A stretch of 64,000 nt of DNA from Tissierella sp. MB52-C2 (GTDB lineage Bacteria > Bacillota > Clostridia > Tissierellales > Tissierellaceae), in assembly GCF_030931715.1 (NCBI RefSeq), contig NZ_CP133261.1:2396643-2460642 (forward strand), in the 5' to 3' direction. Below, one piece after another: positions 44,369 to 53,409 of this stretch. Under the pieces are notes generated by a model, which had not been told where the DNA came from, did no database searches, and was given only the letters and a program-made list of their open reading frames with translations. The translations under genes and the position numbers were made by a program. Numbering within the stretch: the stretch's first letter is position 1; every line of letters begins with the position of its first letter.

Positions 44369-46122
44369 AAAAAATACCCCCTAAAAAATTTGAGGCCACT
44401 GAAAAAGTACTAGTAAAATAGAATTAAAGGCATAACAAATACAATAATAGTTGTAGGAGTTATGCTTTTTTTGTTGTAGAATATATATATAAATACATTC
44501 TAATTGATGAAGGTGATTCTAATGCTAAAAAAACAAATGGAAATGATTTTAAGTACATATAGTGAAATATACAATTTGATTATTCCAAAAGATAATATCC
44601 TTAGAAAGATAAATGAAATGATTGATTTTTCATTTGTTTATGATGAATTAATCACAAAATATTCTCCTGATAATGGAAGAGGTGCAATTGATCCTTTAAG
44701 AATGTTCAAATACCTTCTTCTAAAAGTAATTTATGATTTATCAGATATAGATGTCGTAGAACGTTCAAGATATGATATGTCATTTAAGTATTTCCTTAAT
44801 ATGGCACCAGAAGAAGACGTTATTAATCCAAGTTCTTTAACAAAGTTTAGAAAACAAAGATTAAAAGATATTAATTTACTCGATTTACTCATTGGAAAAA
44901 CTGTAGAAATAGCATTAGAAGAAGGTATAATAAAAAGCAATTCAATCATTGTGGACTCCACTCATACTAAAGCAAGATATAACCAAAAATCGCAAAGAGA
45001 AATCCTTCTTGAATACTCTAAGAAATTAAGAAAATCAGTCTATGAAATAGATGACTCAATAAAAAAAGAATTTCCTCCAAAAGTAAATAGCGGTATTCTA
45101 GAAGATGAAATACAATATTGTAAAAAACTAATATCTGTTGTTGAAAACAATGAAATAATATCGCAATACCCTAAAGTAAAAGAGAAAATGAATTTATTAA
45201 AAGAATTAATTGAAGATGATTTAGAAATGCTAGAATATGCTAATGACAAGGATGCAAAAGTAGGTCATAAAACTGCAGACACTTCTTTTTGGATATAAAA
45301 CTCATTTAGCATTGACAGGAGAAAGAATAATAACTGCAGCCACCATAACATCTGGAGAAAAGCATGATGGTAAACAATTAAAAGATTTAGTAGAAAAATC
45401 ACGTAAAAATGGTATTGAAGTAAATGAAGTAATAGGAGATACCGCATACTCAGAAAAAGATAATATAAAGTATGCCAAGGAAGAAAAATTTAGATTAATT
45501 TCAAAGCTAAATCCTACAGTAGCCCACGGCAATAGAAAAATGAGGACAAGTTTGAATATAATAAAGATGCTGGAATGTATGTCTGTAAAGCAGGGCATAT
45601 GGCAATAAGGAAAGCACGCCAAGGTAAAAAAGGGGGAGCAAGAAATCAAGTCAATACATATTATTTTGACATAGAAAAGTGTAAATGTTGTTCGCATAAA
45701 GATGGATGCTATAAAGAAGGTGCAAAAACAAAATCATATTCTGTATCTATAAAATCTGTAACTCATCAAGAGCAAATGAATTTTCAAGAAACAGAGTATT
45801 TTAAAGAGAGAGTAAAAGAACGGTATAAAATAGAGGCTAAAAATAGCGAATTAAAGCATAGACATGGATATGATATAGCATCATCTTCATGTCTAATTGG
45901 CATGGAATTGCAAGGAGCACTCACAATATTTGCAGTAAATTTAAAAAGAATAATTGCATTAATAAAGTAAGTTAAATTTAATATCATAAGCTTTTATTAA
46001 AGAAAAACGAACTAGTGATAAAAAATATCCCTAGTTCGTTTTAATTTCATTATCTAGATTAAAAATCGAGAAAAGCAACTAATGTTTTTCAGTGGCCTCA
46101 AAAAATTTAGGGAGTATTTTTT
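44369..46122 (+). mobile_element. Decayed IS1182-family element 2
   Basis: Inverted ends of about 38 bp (left 44369-44406 with TGAGGCCACTGAAAAA, right up to 46122) differ at only four positions. Its transposase is frameshifted twice. It is distinct from element 1 in both ends and transposase. The right end touches the gloA stop codon, so gloA may have lost its own terminator. Confidence 0.85.
44504..45970 (+). pseudogene. IS1182-family transposase, frameshifted
   Basis: N-terminal piece 44504-45298 (starts MLKKQMEMILSTYSEIYNLI after an in-frame extension; contains SIIVDSTHTKARYNQKSQRE), middle piece to about 45600 (GERIITAATITSGEKHDGKQ, IGDTAYSEKDNIKYAKEEKF) and C-terminal piece to 45970 (CCSHKDGCYKEGAKTKSYSV, ELKHRHGYDIASSS). 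The frame changes near 45295 and 45545. All catalytic blocks are present but in three frames. Confidence 0.88.
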
Positions 46123-46507
46123 ATTTCTTAGCTCTTATGATTTCTACATCATATCCGTCTGGATCTGTTACAAAATAATATCTTGGCTTCTCTCCTGGAA
46201 GTCCCATTAGTTCTGTCACTTCATATCCCATTTCCTTATGTCTTTCACGAGATCCTTCTAAATCCTCTACACTAAATGCCATATGGCTAAATCCATCTCC
46301 TATTGTATAAGGTTTTTCTGGATTATAATTATATGTTAATTCTACTTCATGATTACCTGTTTCATCAGCTAAAAAAACTAATGTAAATTCATCTTCTGGA
46401 AAATCACTTCTTCTAGTTTCCACTAGTCCTAAAGCTTCTTTATAAAACTTTAAAGATTTTTCTAAATCCATTACCCTAATGCAGGTATGTAACATCTTAT
46501 AATTCAT
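46121..46507 (-). CDS. gloA: Lactoylglutathione lyase / glyoxalase I family protein
   Basis: 128-residue VOC-fold enzyme: YKMLHTCIRVMDLEKSLKFY (first metal His), then HEVELTYNYNPE (Glu), FSHMAFSVEDLEGSRER (second His), ending in YYFVTDPDGYDVEIIRAKK. Removes methylglyoxal adducts; in clostridia the thiol cofactor may differ from glutathione. AGGAGTGGATTTTA precedes the ATG. The stop abuts IS element 2. Confidence 0.9.
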   Translation of the reverse strand: MNYKMLHTCIRVMDLEKSLKFYKEALGLVETRRSDFPEDEFTLVFLADETGNHEVELTYNYNPEKPYTIGDGFSHMAFSVEDLEGSRERHKEMGYEVTELMGLPGEKPRYYFVTDPDGYDVEIIRAKK

Positions 46508-46649
46508 TAAAATCCACTCCTTTTTTTATTAATTACTCCATTCAATTATGATTATACCCAATTGAAGTAGGATTTTGTAACTTTTTTATAATAATATATT
46601 TTTTCTTTCTTGGGCATAATAACTTAAAACCATTAGGAGGGATTCTGGT

Positions 46650-46892
46650 ATGTCTATTATGGAATTAGATACTCGAGGTCATGAGCAAAGTCATATAAAT
46701 AATATGGTTATAAATAGTTTTGATTCACTTCCTGTAGGTGAAAAGATGATATTAGTAAATGATACTGATCCTTCTCATGTATTCGATCATCTAGAAGAAA
46801 AAAGATATGGTAAATTTGAATGGGACTATGTGGAAGAAGGTCCTGATATATGGAAGGTATCTTTAGCTAAAAAATATCTTAACTATATATAA
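46650..46892 (+). CDS. DUF2249 domain protein
   Basis: 80 residues of the DUF2249 (TusA-like fold) family: MELDTRGHEQSHINNMVINS, then FDSLPVGEKMILVNDTDPSH and WDYVEEGPDIWKVSLAKK. Related proteins are often near redox or sulfur genes. The TusA Cys-Pro motif is absent. AGGAGGGATTCTGGT precedes the ATG, and a strong terminator follows. Confidence 0.85.
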   Translation: MSIMELDTRGHEQSHINNMVINSFDSLPVGEKMILVNDTDPSHVFDHLEEKRYGKFEWDYVEEGPDIWKVSLAKKYLNYI

Positions 46893-46933
46893 TACAAAAA
46901 GCAGATGGCAAAAGTCATCTGCTTTTTGTATTA
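46891..46933. terminator. Terminator after the DUF2249 gene
   Basis: AATACAAAAAGCAGATG pairs perfectly with CATCTGCTTTTTGTATT around GCAAAAGT. Confidence 0.8.
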
Positions 46934-47022
46934 CAGAAGTTTTTATATGATTTATGTTGTTATAGATAAAGTTAATAGTATATAATGTATTTATATATAT
47001 TAATAATAGAAGGGAATTTTAT

Positions 47023-48060
47023 ATGTTTAGAGTAATTGATTATGAAGATATAGATAAAAATAGAATAGATGAAAATTATATAATAATAGATTTGCGAAGT
47101 CCTAGTGAATATGAGTCTGCAACCATACCAAGAGCTATTAATATACCTATCTTTAGCAATAAGGAGAGAGAACTAATAGGTACAGTTTATAAAAACGAAA
47201 GTATTGATAAAGCAAAGAAAATTGGTGTAAAAGTTGTGTCTGAAAAATTACCTAGTATTTATGAAGAAGTATCTAAACTGGATAAAGAGTATAACAATCT
47301 TGTACTTTTCTGTTCTAGAGGCGGATATAGAAGTAGTTCTCTAGTTGCATTATTTAAATCCATTGGAATAAATGCCATTAAGCTTGATAATGGATATAAA
47401 GGATATAGAAAATATATAAATGACAATTTACCAAGTATAGTTAAAGATATACATTTTGTCGTCCTATACGGCAATACTGGAACAGGTAAAACAGATATAT
47501 TAAAAGAATTAGAATATCAGGGCATGGACGTCTTAGATTTAGAGGGATGTGCTAATCACAGAGGTTCGCTCCTTGGTAGTGTAGGTCTTGGTAAACAAAA
47601 TAGTCAAAAAATGTTTGAATCTTTAGTATATGATGCTTTAAGTAAAAGAAAGACAAACCTTGTGTTTGTAGAAGGTGAAAGTAGAAGAATAGGTAGAGAT
47701 ATGATACCTATTTATATATATGAGGCTATGAATGATGGCATAGGTATAAAAATTCAAGCTACCATGGAAAATAGGATACATAATCTTTCAAAAGATTATG
47801 TCCATGATACAGATAATGAACTTATATCGTCTTTAAATAATTTAAGAAAATACTTAGGCGATAATAATATCGACAAATATATAGAACTAATAGAAAACCA
47901 TGGATATAAAGAAGTAATTGAGGAACTTATGATTAAATACTATGACCCTATGTATGAACATAAAAATAGGAATTATGAAAAAGTTTTTAATAGTAATAAT
48001 GCTGAAGAAACAGCTAAGGAAATAATTAAATGGTCAGAAAATATAAAAAGCTCTAAGTAA
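47023..48060 (+). CDS. mnmH: tRNA 2-selenouridine synthase
   Basis: 345 residues: an N-terminal rhodanese domain with catalytic Cys in VLFCSRGGYRSSSL (about 91-104) and a C-terminal P-loop domain with VLYGNTGTGKTDILKELE (about 147-164) and LEGCANHRGSLLGSVG. It replaces sulfur by selenium in the wobble uridine of some tRNAs, using selenophosphate. Presence implies the organism makes selenophosphate (selD elsewhere). AGAAGGGAATTTTAT precedes the ATG. Confidence 0.94.
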   Translation: MFRVIDYEDIDKNRIDENYIIIDLRSPSEYESATIPRAINIPIFSNKERELIGTVYKNESIDKAKKIGVKVVSEKLPSIYEEVSKLDKEYNNLVLFCSRGGYRSSSLVALFKSIGINAIKLDNGYKGYRKYINDNLPSIVKDIHFVVLYGNTGTGKTDILKELEYQGMDVLDLEGCANHRGSLLGSVGLGKQNSQKMFESLVYDALSKRKTNLVFVEGESRRIGRDMIPIYIYEAMNDGIGIKIQATMENRIHNLSKDYVHDTDNELISSLNNLRKYLGDNNIDKYIELIENHGYKEVIEELMIKYYDPMYEHKNRNYEKVFNSNNAEETAKEIIKWSENIKSSK

Positions 48061-48077
48061 TTATACTTAGGGCTTTT
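48046..48077. terminator. Bidirectional terminator between mnmH and the YwaF-like gene
   Basis: AAAAGCTCTAAGT/ACTTAGGGCTTTT stem with one mismatch, between convergent genes. Confidence 0.7.
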
Positions 48078-48084
48078 CAAATTC

Positions 48085-48840
48085 TTATGAAGCAAATTTT
48101 GCTAAATCTTCATCTATATCTAATGTTTTATATATAGCTTTTGCTACTCCATAGATTAATATAATAAATATATTAAATGCTAAAAATGCAGTTAAACTGT
48201 AAGCAATTGGTGACATGAATTTTTCAAAGAATGCCTTAGCGATAGGGGTTTCAACTAAATAGCAGTAGTTTGATTTAGTTACTATATTGAATATATATAT
48301 AAATGAATGATAAATATTTGTAAAATGTAATATTGACCTTAAACTCTTTCTATCCATCCTATACTCTTCAACTACTAATATATATATTGTAGACCATAGT
48401 AAACCTATATGTCCTATAAAAAAGGATATATTGGTATAGTGGGGAAATGAAAATGGGTCTAGATCAGTAGGCAATAACAATGCCAATATTGCCCCTGCTA
48501 CTCCCCAATAACATCCTACATTTTTAAATATCTTTTTATCTGTTCCTAAGGCAAAGATTGTAAATATAATAGCTACTCTACAATTATAGAAGGGTAAACT
48601 TTCTTGTATAGTAAAATACCCTGAAAAGCCATACCATAAATATAAACTTACCTGTTGTAAAACCAAGATTATAATCATAATTTTTTTAAATATCTTTCCC
48701 ATACTTGTAGATTTAAGTCTATCTTTCTTTAATACTATAAATTCAACACCTACAAATGCAATGGCTAATATTAAAAAATGGGTTAAACTCCAAATTGGAA
48801 ATACAAAATCATCTGGAGTTCCCCTAAAAAAATACTTCAT
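48085..48840 (-). CDS. YwaF/TIGR02206-type membrane protein
   Basis: 251 residues and about seven membrane spans. The pattern WSLTHFLILAIAFVGVEFIV, LYLWYGFSGYFTIQESLPFY (His/Cys-poor) and FIGHIGLLWSTIYILVVEEY is that of the YwaF family, with LPFYNCRVAIIFT typical. Function of the family is not known. It lies 12 bases after trpS and may be read from the same transcript. AGGAGGAATTATGT-type site precedes the start. Confidence 0.83.
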   Translation of the reverse strand: MKYFFRGTPDDFVFPIWSLTHFLILAIAFVGVEFIVLKKDRLKSTSMGKIFKKIMIIILVLQQVSLYLWYGFSGYFTIQESLPFYNCRVAIIFTIFALGTDKKIFKNVGCYWGVAGAILALLLPTDLDPFSFPHYTNISFFIGHIGLLWSTIYILVVEEYRMDRKSLRSILHFTNIYHSFIYIFNIVTKSNYCYLVETPIAKAFFEKFMSPIAYSLTAFLAFNIFIILIYGVAKAIYKTLDIDEDLAKFAS

Positions 48841-48852
48841 ACATAATTCCTC

Positions 48853-49845
48853 CTACTTGGGAATAAATCCTACTTTCTTATATACTTTTCTAAGGATTTT
48901 CATAGCTTGATATTCAGCCTTTTCTGCACCTGCTTTATATATCTTTTCTAGATGATCTTTATTGCTTATTAAATAATCATATTTCTCTTGAATTGGTGAA
49001 AGACCTTCTACGACTACTTCTGCTAAATCTTCTTTAAATTTTCCATAGCCTTGCCCTTCATATCTACTAACTATATTTGGTATTTCCTCTTTTGAAAATA
49101 TACTATATATATCTAGTAAATTTTTAAGTCCAATTTGTTCATCATTATAAGCTACTACTCCTAAGGAATCTGTAACAGCTCTTTTTATTTTTCTTCTAAT
49201 GGCATCCTTATTGTCTAAAATCAGTATATATGCATTTTCATCTGCATCAGATTTACTCATTTTTGATTCTGGATTTTGAAGGCTCATTATCCTTGATCCA
49301 ACTTCCTTTATTAGTGGATCTGGAACTTTAAATGTGTCACTATATCTGTTATTAAACCTTGCAGCCAAATCCCTTGCTAATTCTAAATGTTGTTTTTGAT
49401 CCTCTCCCACTGGAACTAAGTCTGCTCCGTATAAGAGTATATCTGAAGCCATTAGCACTGGGTATGTGAATAGTGCTGCATTTAAGTTCTCTTCAGACTT
49501 TCTAGACTTCTCTTTGAATTGAGTCATTCTATTTAACTGTCCCATATAGGAAATACTATTTAATACCCAGGTCAATTCTGTATGTGCAGGCACATGGGAT
49601 TGAATAAACATAGTACTTTTTTCTGGATCTATTCCTGCTGCCAAGTATAAGGCTAATACTTCTAATGTGTTTTTTCTAAGATCCTTTGGAACCTGAGGTA
49701 CAGTTATGGCGTGTAAATCAACTATACAATAATAGCAATCATATTCTTCCTGTAATTCTACCCAGTTTTTTATAGCCCCTATATAATTCCCTATGGTCAA
49801 TGCCCCTGAAGGCTGCACTCCACTAAATACCGTTTTTCTTTCCAT
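48853..49845 (-). CDS. trpS: Tryptophanyl-tRNA synthetase
   Basis: 330 residues from ATG 49845, chosen because AGGAGGGATTTAT precedes it; class I enzyme. SGVQPSGALTIGNYIGAI (HIGH-like motif) and RIMSLQNPESKMSKSDAD (KMSKS) are intact, with YSDTFKVPDPLI and the tryptophan pocket region VGEDQKQHLELARDLAARFN. Controlled by a Trp T-box. Between that leader and the start lie two tandem repeat copies. Confidence 0.97.
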   Translation of the reverse strand: MERKTVFSGVQPSGALTIGNYIGAIKNWVELQEEYDCYYCIVDLHAITVPQVPKDLRKNTLEVLALYLAAGIDPEKSTMFIQSHVPAHTELTWVLNSISYMGQLNRMTQFKEKSRKSEENLNAALFTYPVLMASDILLYGADLVPVGEDQKQHLELARDLAARFNNRYSDTFKVPDPLIKEVGSRIMSLQNPESKMSKSDADENAYILILDNKDAIRRKIKRAVTDSLGVVAYNDEQIGLKNLLDIYSIFSKEEIPNIVSRYEGQGYGKFKEDLAEVVVEGLSPIQEKYDYLISNKDHLEKIYKAGAEKAEYQAMKILRKVYKKVGFIPK

Positions 49846-49884
49846 ATAAATCCCTCCTATCATAATTATTGTCATTTATTGAGT

Positions 49885-50014
49885 TGTTTGACACAGTGAC
49901 TACGCAGTTTCGCATCACAAATCTATTCACTCGCTACGCTCATGTAAATTTGGAGCTCATTGCGTTTGACCTACCTACAGTTCACTCACTGCGTTCATTC
50001 ACTGGGTTAGGTCA
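49885..50014 (-). repeat. T-box-linked repeat, trpS copy A
   Basis: Minus strand begins TGACCTAACCCAGTG and ends AACAA; same two-hairpin plan (TGACCTA/TAGGTCA; CAAATTTA/TAGATTTG). Its first 91 bases differ from cysK copy D at one position only. Confidence 0.75.
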
Positions 50015-50124
50015 TTTGCCACAGTCTCGAAACTCAAATTCATTTACTCGCTATGCTCGTATGAATTTGGTTCTCGTTGCGTTTGACCTACTAAAGCTCA
50101 CTATCGTTCGCTAAGTTAGGTCAT
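50015..50124 (-). repeat. T-box-linked repeat, trpS copy B
   Basis: Adjacent tandem copy; minus strand begins ATGACCTAACTTAGCG right after the terminator T run. Closer to the valS copy (AACGAGAACCAAATTC) than to copy A. Confidence 0.75.
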
Positions 50125-50385
50125 AAAAAAAACCTTTCATCTCTTTGTTAAGAGACGAAAGGTTAATTTCCGCGGTACCACTCTTGTTGCTCAAAAGCCA
50201 ACTCTAATCATATAAGGTTGATTAATCCTATATCTTACTCTATTCAGATATATACTCACAAGTCCATTCATCATAATAGTATCACTGGTTCTCACCTTTT
50301 CCAGCTCTCTTTAGACCTTTATCATGATTACTCTTCTTGATCTTTGTATTTCTTATATTATATATATTATACTCTAGAATATTAT
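50125..50385 (-). promoter_or_regulatory. T-box riboswitch, tryptophan (trpS leader)
   Basis: T-box GAGTGGTACCGCGG (complement of 50170-50183 region), terminator CCTTTCGTCTCTT/AAGAGATGAAAGG (50133-50162) plus T8, and specifier TGG (complement of 50264-50266), the Trp codon. Confidence 0.95.
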
Positions 50386-50411
50386 ATTGTAAACTAAAAA
50401 GTCAAATATTT

Positions 50412-50960
50412 TTATACTACATAGATATATCCATAATTTTTACTCTTTTTTCTTATTATTCTTGCTGGAGCTCCTACTGCTGTGGAATATGGTGGGACAT
50501 CTTCTAATACTACAGAGTTTGCACCTATTTTAGCTCCTTTTCCAATGGTTATTGGTCCAAGTATTTTGGCACCTGCTCCTATGACTACATCGTCCTCTAC
50601 TGTTGGATGTCTCTTAGAACCCTTTTCTCCACCTATTCCTCCTAAAGTCACACCATGATACATTACTACATTATTTCCGACTTCAGCAGTTTCACCTATT
50701 ACAACACCCATTCCATGGTCTATAAATACCTTCTCGCCTATGCTGGCTCCAGGGTGAATTTCAATACCAGTTATCCTTCTAGCTCGTTGAGATATTATCC
50801 AAGACAATACAAATCTTTTCTTCTTATATAGTCTATGTGCAATTCTATGGTAAAATATTGCCCTTTGACTTGGATAGAAAAACATAGCTGTAAAAAGATT
50901 TTTAGCAGCAGGGTCTTTCTCTAATATATTCTTTGCATCTTCTATGAACCATTTAAACAT
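50412..50960 (-). CDS. cysE: Serine O-acetyltransferase
   Basis: 182-residue left-handed beta-helix transferase that makes O-acetylserine, the partner step of cys[21 protein letters not shown] is the helical N-part; [20 protein letters not shown] then [20 protein letters not shown] carry the active-site His and Asp. Short N-terminus, as in EpsC-type enzymes. Its ATG is 4 bases from the cysK stop, so both are one operon under the Cys T-box. Confidence 0.95.
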   Translation of the reverse strand: MFKWFIEDAKNILEKDPAAKNLFTAMFFYPSQRAIFYHRIAHRLYKKKRFVLSWIISQRARRITGIEIHPGASIGEKVFIDHGMGVVIGETAEVGNNVVMYHGVTLGGIGGEKGSKRHPTVEDDVVIGAGAKILGPITIGKGAKIGANSVVLEDVPPYSTAVGAPARIIRKKSKNYGYIYVV

Positions 50961-50964
50961 GGTA

Positions 50965-51882
50965 TCACTCCTCTAAAAATAGATCTGTAGATAAATACCT
51001 TTCTCCGGAATCTGGAAGAACGGTTAAGACTCTCTTACCTTCACCTAATCTCCTAGCCATTATAACTGCAGCAGCTATATTTGACCCTGATGATATTCCA
51101 CATAAAATTCCTTCTTCTACGGCTAATCTTCTAGCATATGAATATGCCATCTCTTCATCGATACTTAGTATTTCATCTACTATATTACTATCAAATATAT
51201 CTGGTATAAAATTTGCACCTATACCTTGTATTTTATGGGGACTTGGATTTCCTCCTGTTAAAACTGGAGATTTACTTGGTTGAACAGCTACTACTAATAT
51301 ATCCTTATTATGTTCCTTCAATCTTTTTCCTGCTCCTGATACAGTACCACCTGTTCCAACTCCTGCAACAAATGCATCAATCTCTCCATTAGTTTCCCTT
51401 AATATTTCTACTCCTGTAGTTTCATAATGGGCAATTAAATTGTTTTGATTACCAAACTGATTTGGCATAAAGTAATTGTTTTCCTTAGCTAATTTTATTG
51501 CCAAATCTACTGAACCTTTCATGCCATATTTTCCTTCAGTTAATATAATCTTTGCACCATAAGCTGCCATTAATTTTCTTCTTTCGATGCTCATAGTATC
51601 TGGCATAGTTAAAATTACCTTATATCCCTTTGCTGCTCCTATCATGGCAAGCCCAACACCTGTATTTCCACTGGTAGGCTCTATAATAGTTCCGCCTTTA
51701 GTCAATTTTCCTTCTCTTTCAGCAGCCTCTATCATATATAGAGATGCTCTATCCTTTACACTTCCAGAAGGATTAAAAGATTCAAGCTTTACAAGTATCT
51801 CTGCCATTCCTTCCTCTTTAATCTTATTTAGTCTCACTATTGGTGTATTTCCTATGGATTCATTAATACCATTTAATATCAT
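50965..51882 (-). CDS. cysK: Cysteine synthase A
   Basis: 305 residues; PLP enzyme that makes cysteine from O-acetylserine and sulfide. The PLP lysine is in [16 protein letters not shown] (about 35-50), the substrate loop in [20 protein letters not shown], and [18 protein letters not shown] binds phosphate. AGGAGGTAGGAAA precedes the ATG. Expression is controlled by the Cys T-box, with two repeat copies between. Confidence 0.96.
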   Translation of the reverse strand: MILNGINESIGNTPIVRLNKIKEEGMAEILVKLESFNPSGSVKDRASLYMIEAAEREGKLTKGGTIIEPTSGNTGVGLAMIGAAKGYKVILTMPDTMSIERRKLMAAYGAKIILTEGKYGMKGSVDLAIKLAKENNYFMPNQFGNQNNLIAHYETTGVEILRETNGEIDAFVAGVGTGGTVSGAGKRLKEHNKDILVVAVQPSKSPVLTGGNPSPHKIQGIGANFIPDIFDSNIVDEILSIDEEMAYSYARRLAVEEGILCGISSGSNIAAAVIMARRLGEGKRVLTVLPDSGERYLSTDLFLEE

Positions 51883-51940
51883 TTTCCTACCTCCTATATA
51901 TTTTTATAATATAACCTGTTGTCGCCGAATTAATCCATAT

Positions 51941-52038
51941 CACGCAGTCTCGAAACACCAATTTATTTACTCGTTATACTCGTATAAATTGGGTTCTCGT
52001 TGCCTTTGACCTACATAACCCATTACCTTCGTTAAATT
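51941..52038 (-). repeat. T-box-linked repeat, cysK copy C (degenerate)
   Basis: The most diverged copy: lacks the full TGACCTA half at its distal end, but keeps AACCCAATTTATACG and the AAATTGGTGTTTCGAGACTGCG block. Tandem with copy D. Confidence 0.65.
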
Positions 52039-52165
52039 AAGTTGTTTGACACAGTGACTACGCAGTTTCGCATCACAAATCTATTCACTCGCTACGCTCA
52101 TGTAGATTTGGAGCTCATTGCGTTTGACCTACATCAACTCACTAGCGTTCATTGTGTTAGGTCAT
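52039..52165 (-). repeat. T-box-linked repeat, cysK copy D
   Basis: Minus strand begins ATGACCTAACACAATG right after the terminator T8 and ends with CAAACAACTT. Nearly identical to trpS copy A over most of its length, which points to recent spread. Confidence 0.75.
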
Positions 52166-52440
52166 AAAAAAAACCTTTTACCCATGTATAAATAAATATA
52201 CAGAGGCAAAAGGTACGTTTCGCGGTTCCACTCTGCTTAAGGAATTAATCCTTAGCTCAATTCAAGTACTTCCATACTCTAGTTCTGTAACGGGAACAAC
52301 CGTATAAGTCTACTAAATGTCTTCGACTCTATGCTCATTGGTGCACTTCAAATATATATTGTATAGATTCCTCTCACCATTGGAATCTTCTCTGGAATAC
52401 TTTATACAATTTACTTTACCAATTCATAGCATTTCAATAT
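52166..52440 (-). promoter_or_regulatory. T-box riboswitch, cysteine (cysK leader)
   Basis: T-box AGAGTGGAACCGCG (complement of 52219-52233 region), terminator (52173-52213) plus T8, and specifier TGC (complement of 52343-52345) in a GAAG context, matching cysteine. Governs cysK-cysE. Confidence 0.95.
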
Positions 52441-52535
52441 ATAATATTATATTCAAGTATAACAAAAAAGTTTACAAAAGAAAAGTAATTTTTATACTTC
52501 TATTTTTTGGGTAATATATATTAAGAGGTGATTTC

Positions 52536-53237
52536 ATGGATTTTGTAAATATTTTAGTAGTAGAAGATGAAAAAAACATTTCTGATGTTATAGAAGCTTA
52601 TTTAATTAAGGAAGAATTTAATGTATTCTCAGCCAGCGATGGTGAAATGGCATTGGAGTTCTTTAATAGTGAAGATATTCATTTAATTATATTAGACCTT
52701 ATGATTCCTAAAATCTCAGGAGAAGAATTATGTAAAAGAATAAGAACCACATCTGATGTACCAATTATAATGTTAACAGCTAAAACCCATGAAGATGATA
52801 GAATTGAAGGCCTATCAATAGGAGCAGATGACTATGTGCTAAAGCCCTTTAGCCCAAGGGAATTAGTTAGTCGAGTTAAAGCACTTCTTAGAAGATCCTA
52901 TCCTAATTCTAGACCAGTGGCAGAAAAGCTTAGCTTTAATAGTGGAGACTTGGAAATTGAAGTAGATAAAATGATAGTTAGAAAAAATAATGAGGATATT
53001 AATCTAACAACTAATGAATTTAAAATATTGTTAACCTTTATATCTCACCAAAATCAAGTACTTTCAAGAGAGCAATTAATAGAATTGTCCTTTGGTCAAG
53101 ATTATGATGGTTTTGATAGAACTATAGATACTCATATTAAAAATATACGATATAAAATTGAATCTAATTCCAAATCTCCAGAGTATATTCATACAATTTA
53201 TGGATCTGGGTACAAATTTACAGTTAAAAAACAATAA
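52536..53237 (+). CDS. OmpR-type response regulator
   Basis: 233 residues: receiver domain with Asp54 (LIILDLMIPK), conserved Thr/Ser (MLTAKT) and Lys (VLKPFSPREL), then a winged-helix output domain (about 130-230; NLTTNEFKILLTFISHQNQV, FGQDYDGFDRTIDTHIKNIR). AAGAGGTGATTTC precedes the ATG. It pairs with the sensor kinase at 53984, though two small genes lie antisense between them. Confidence 0.93.
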   Translation: MDFVNILVVEDEKNISDVIEAYLIKEEFNVFSASDGEMALEFFNSEDIHLIILDLMIPKISGEELCKRIRTTSDVPIIMLTAKTHEDDRIEGLSIGADDYVLKPFSPRELVSRVKALLRRSYPNSRPVAEKLSFNSGDLEIEVDKMIVRKNNEDINLTTNEFKILLTFISHQNQVLSREQLIELSFGQDYDGFDRTIDTHIKNIRYKIESNSKSPEYIHTIYGSGYKFTVKKQ

Positions 53238-53277
53238 CTATAATTTCTGAAGTTTAACTTCAAAAATTATAGTTATT
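53233..53277. terminator. Bidirectional terminator after the response regulator
   Basis: AATAACTATAATTT and AAATTATAGTTATT with inner GAAGTT/AACTTC; ends both the regulator and the antisense pair. Confidence 0.8.
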
Positions 53278-53290
53278 TAAGTTTACTTTT

Positions 53291-53395
53291 TTATTTTTTC
53301 TTACTTAATTGGCAGCAATCCAATGGTTTATCTCCAAAGGATTCCTTGTTAGCATTTGCTAATCTATCTAACATCTTTTTTAGCCATTTTAACAA
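53291..53395 (-). CDS. LDCC-motif putative metal-binding small protein
   Basis: A 34-residue minus frame, MLKWLKKMLDRLANANKESF then GDKPLDCCQLSKKK, begins at TTG 53395 after AAGGTGAACTAC. It matches the small clostridial family known for its LDCC motif and presumed metal binding. It lies 14 bases after the Met-rich secreted protein gene, so they share a transcript. Too short for most gene finders. Metal type unknown. Confidence 0.7.
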   Translation of the reverse strand: MLKWLKKMLDRLANANKESFGDKPLDCCQLSKKK

Positions 53396-53409
53396 GTAGT
53401 TCACCTTCC

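Noticed and set aside
49869-50114. 81-codon plus-strand ORF with a repeated peptide (SFTRYAR...NLVLVAFDL)
   Set aside because: It is the translation of the two tandem non-coding repeats; no ribosome-binding site, and the frame is not kept in the other copies.
51587-52009. 140-codon plus-strand ORF over the cysK start
   Set aside because: Antisense shadow of cysK continuing into a repeat copy.
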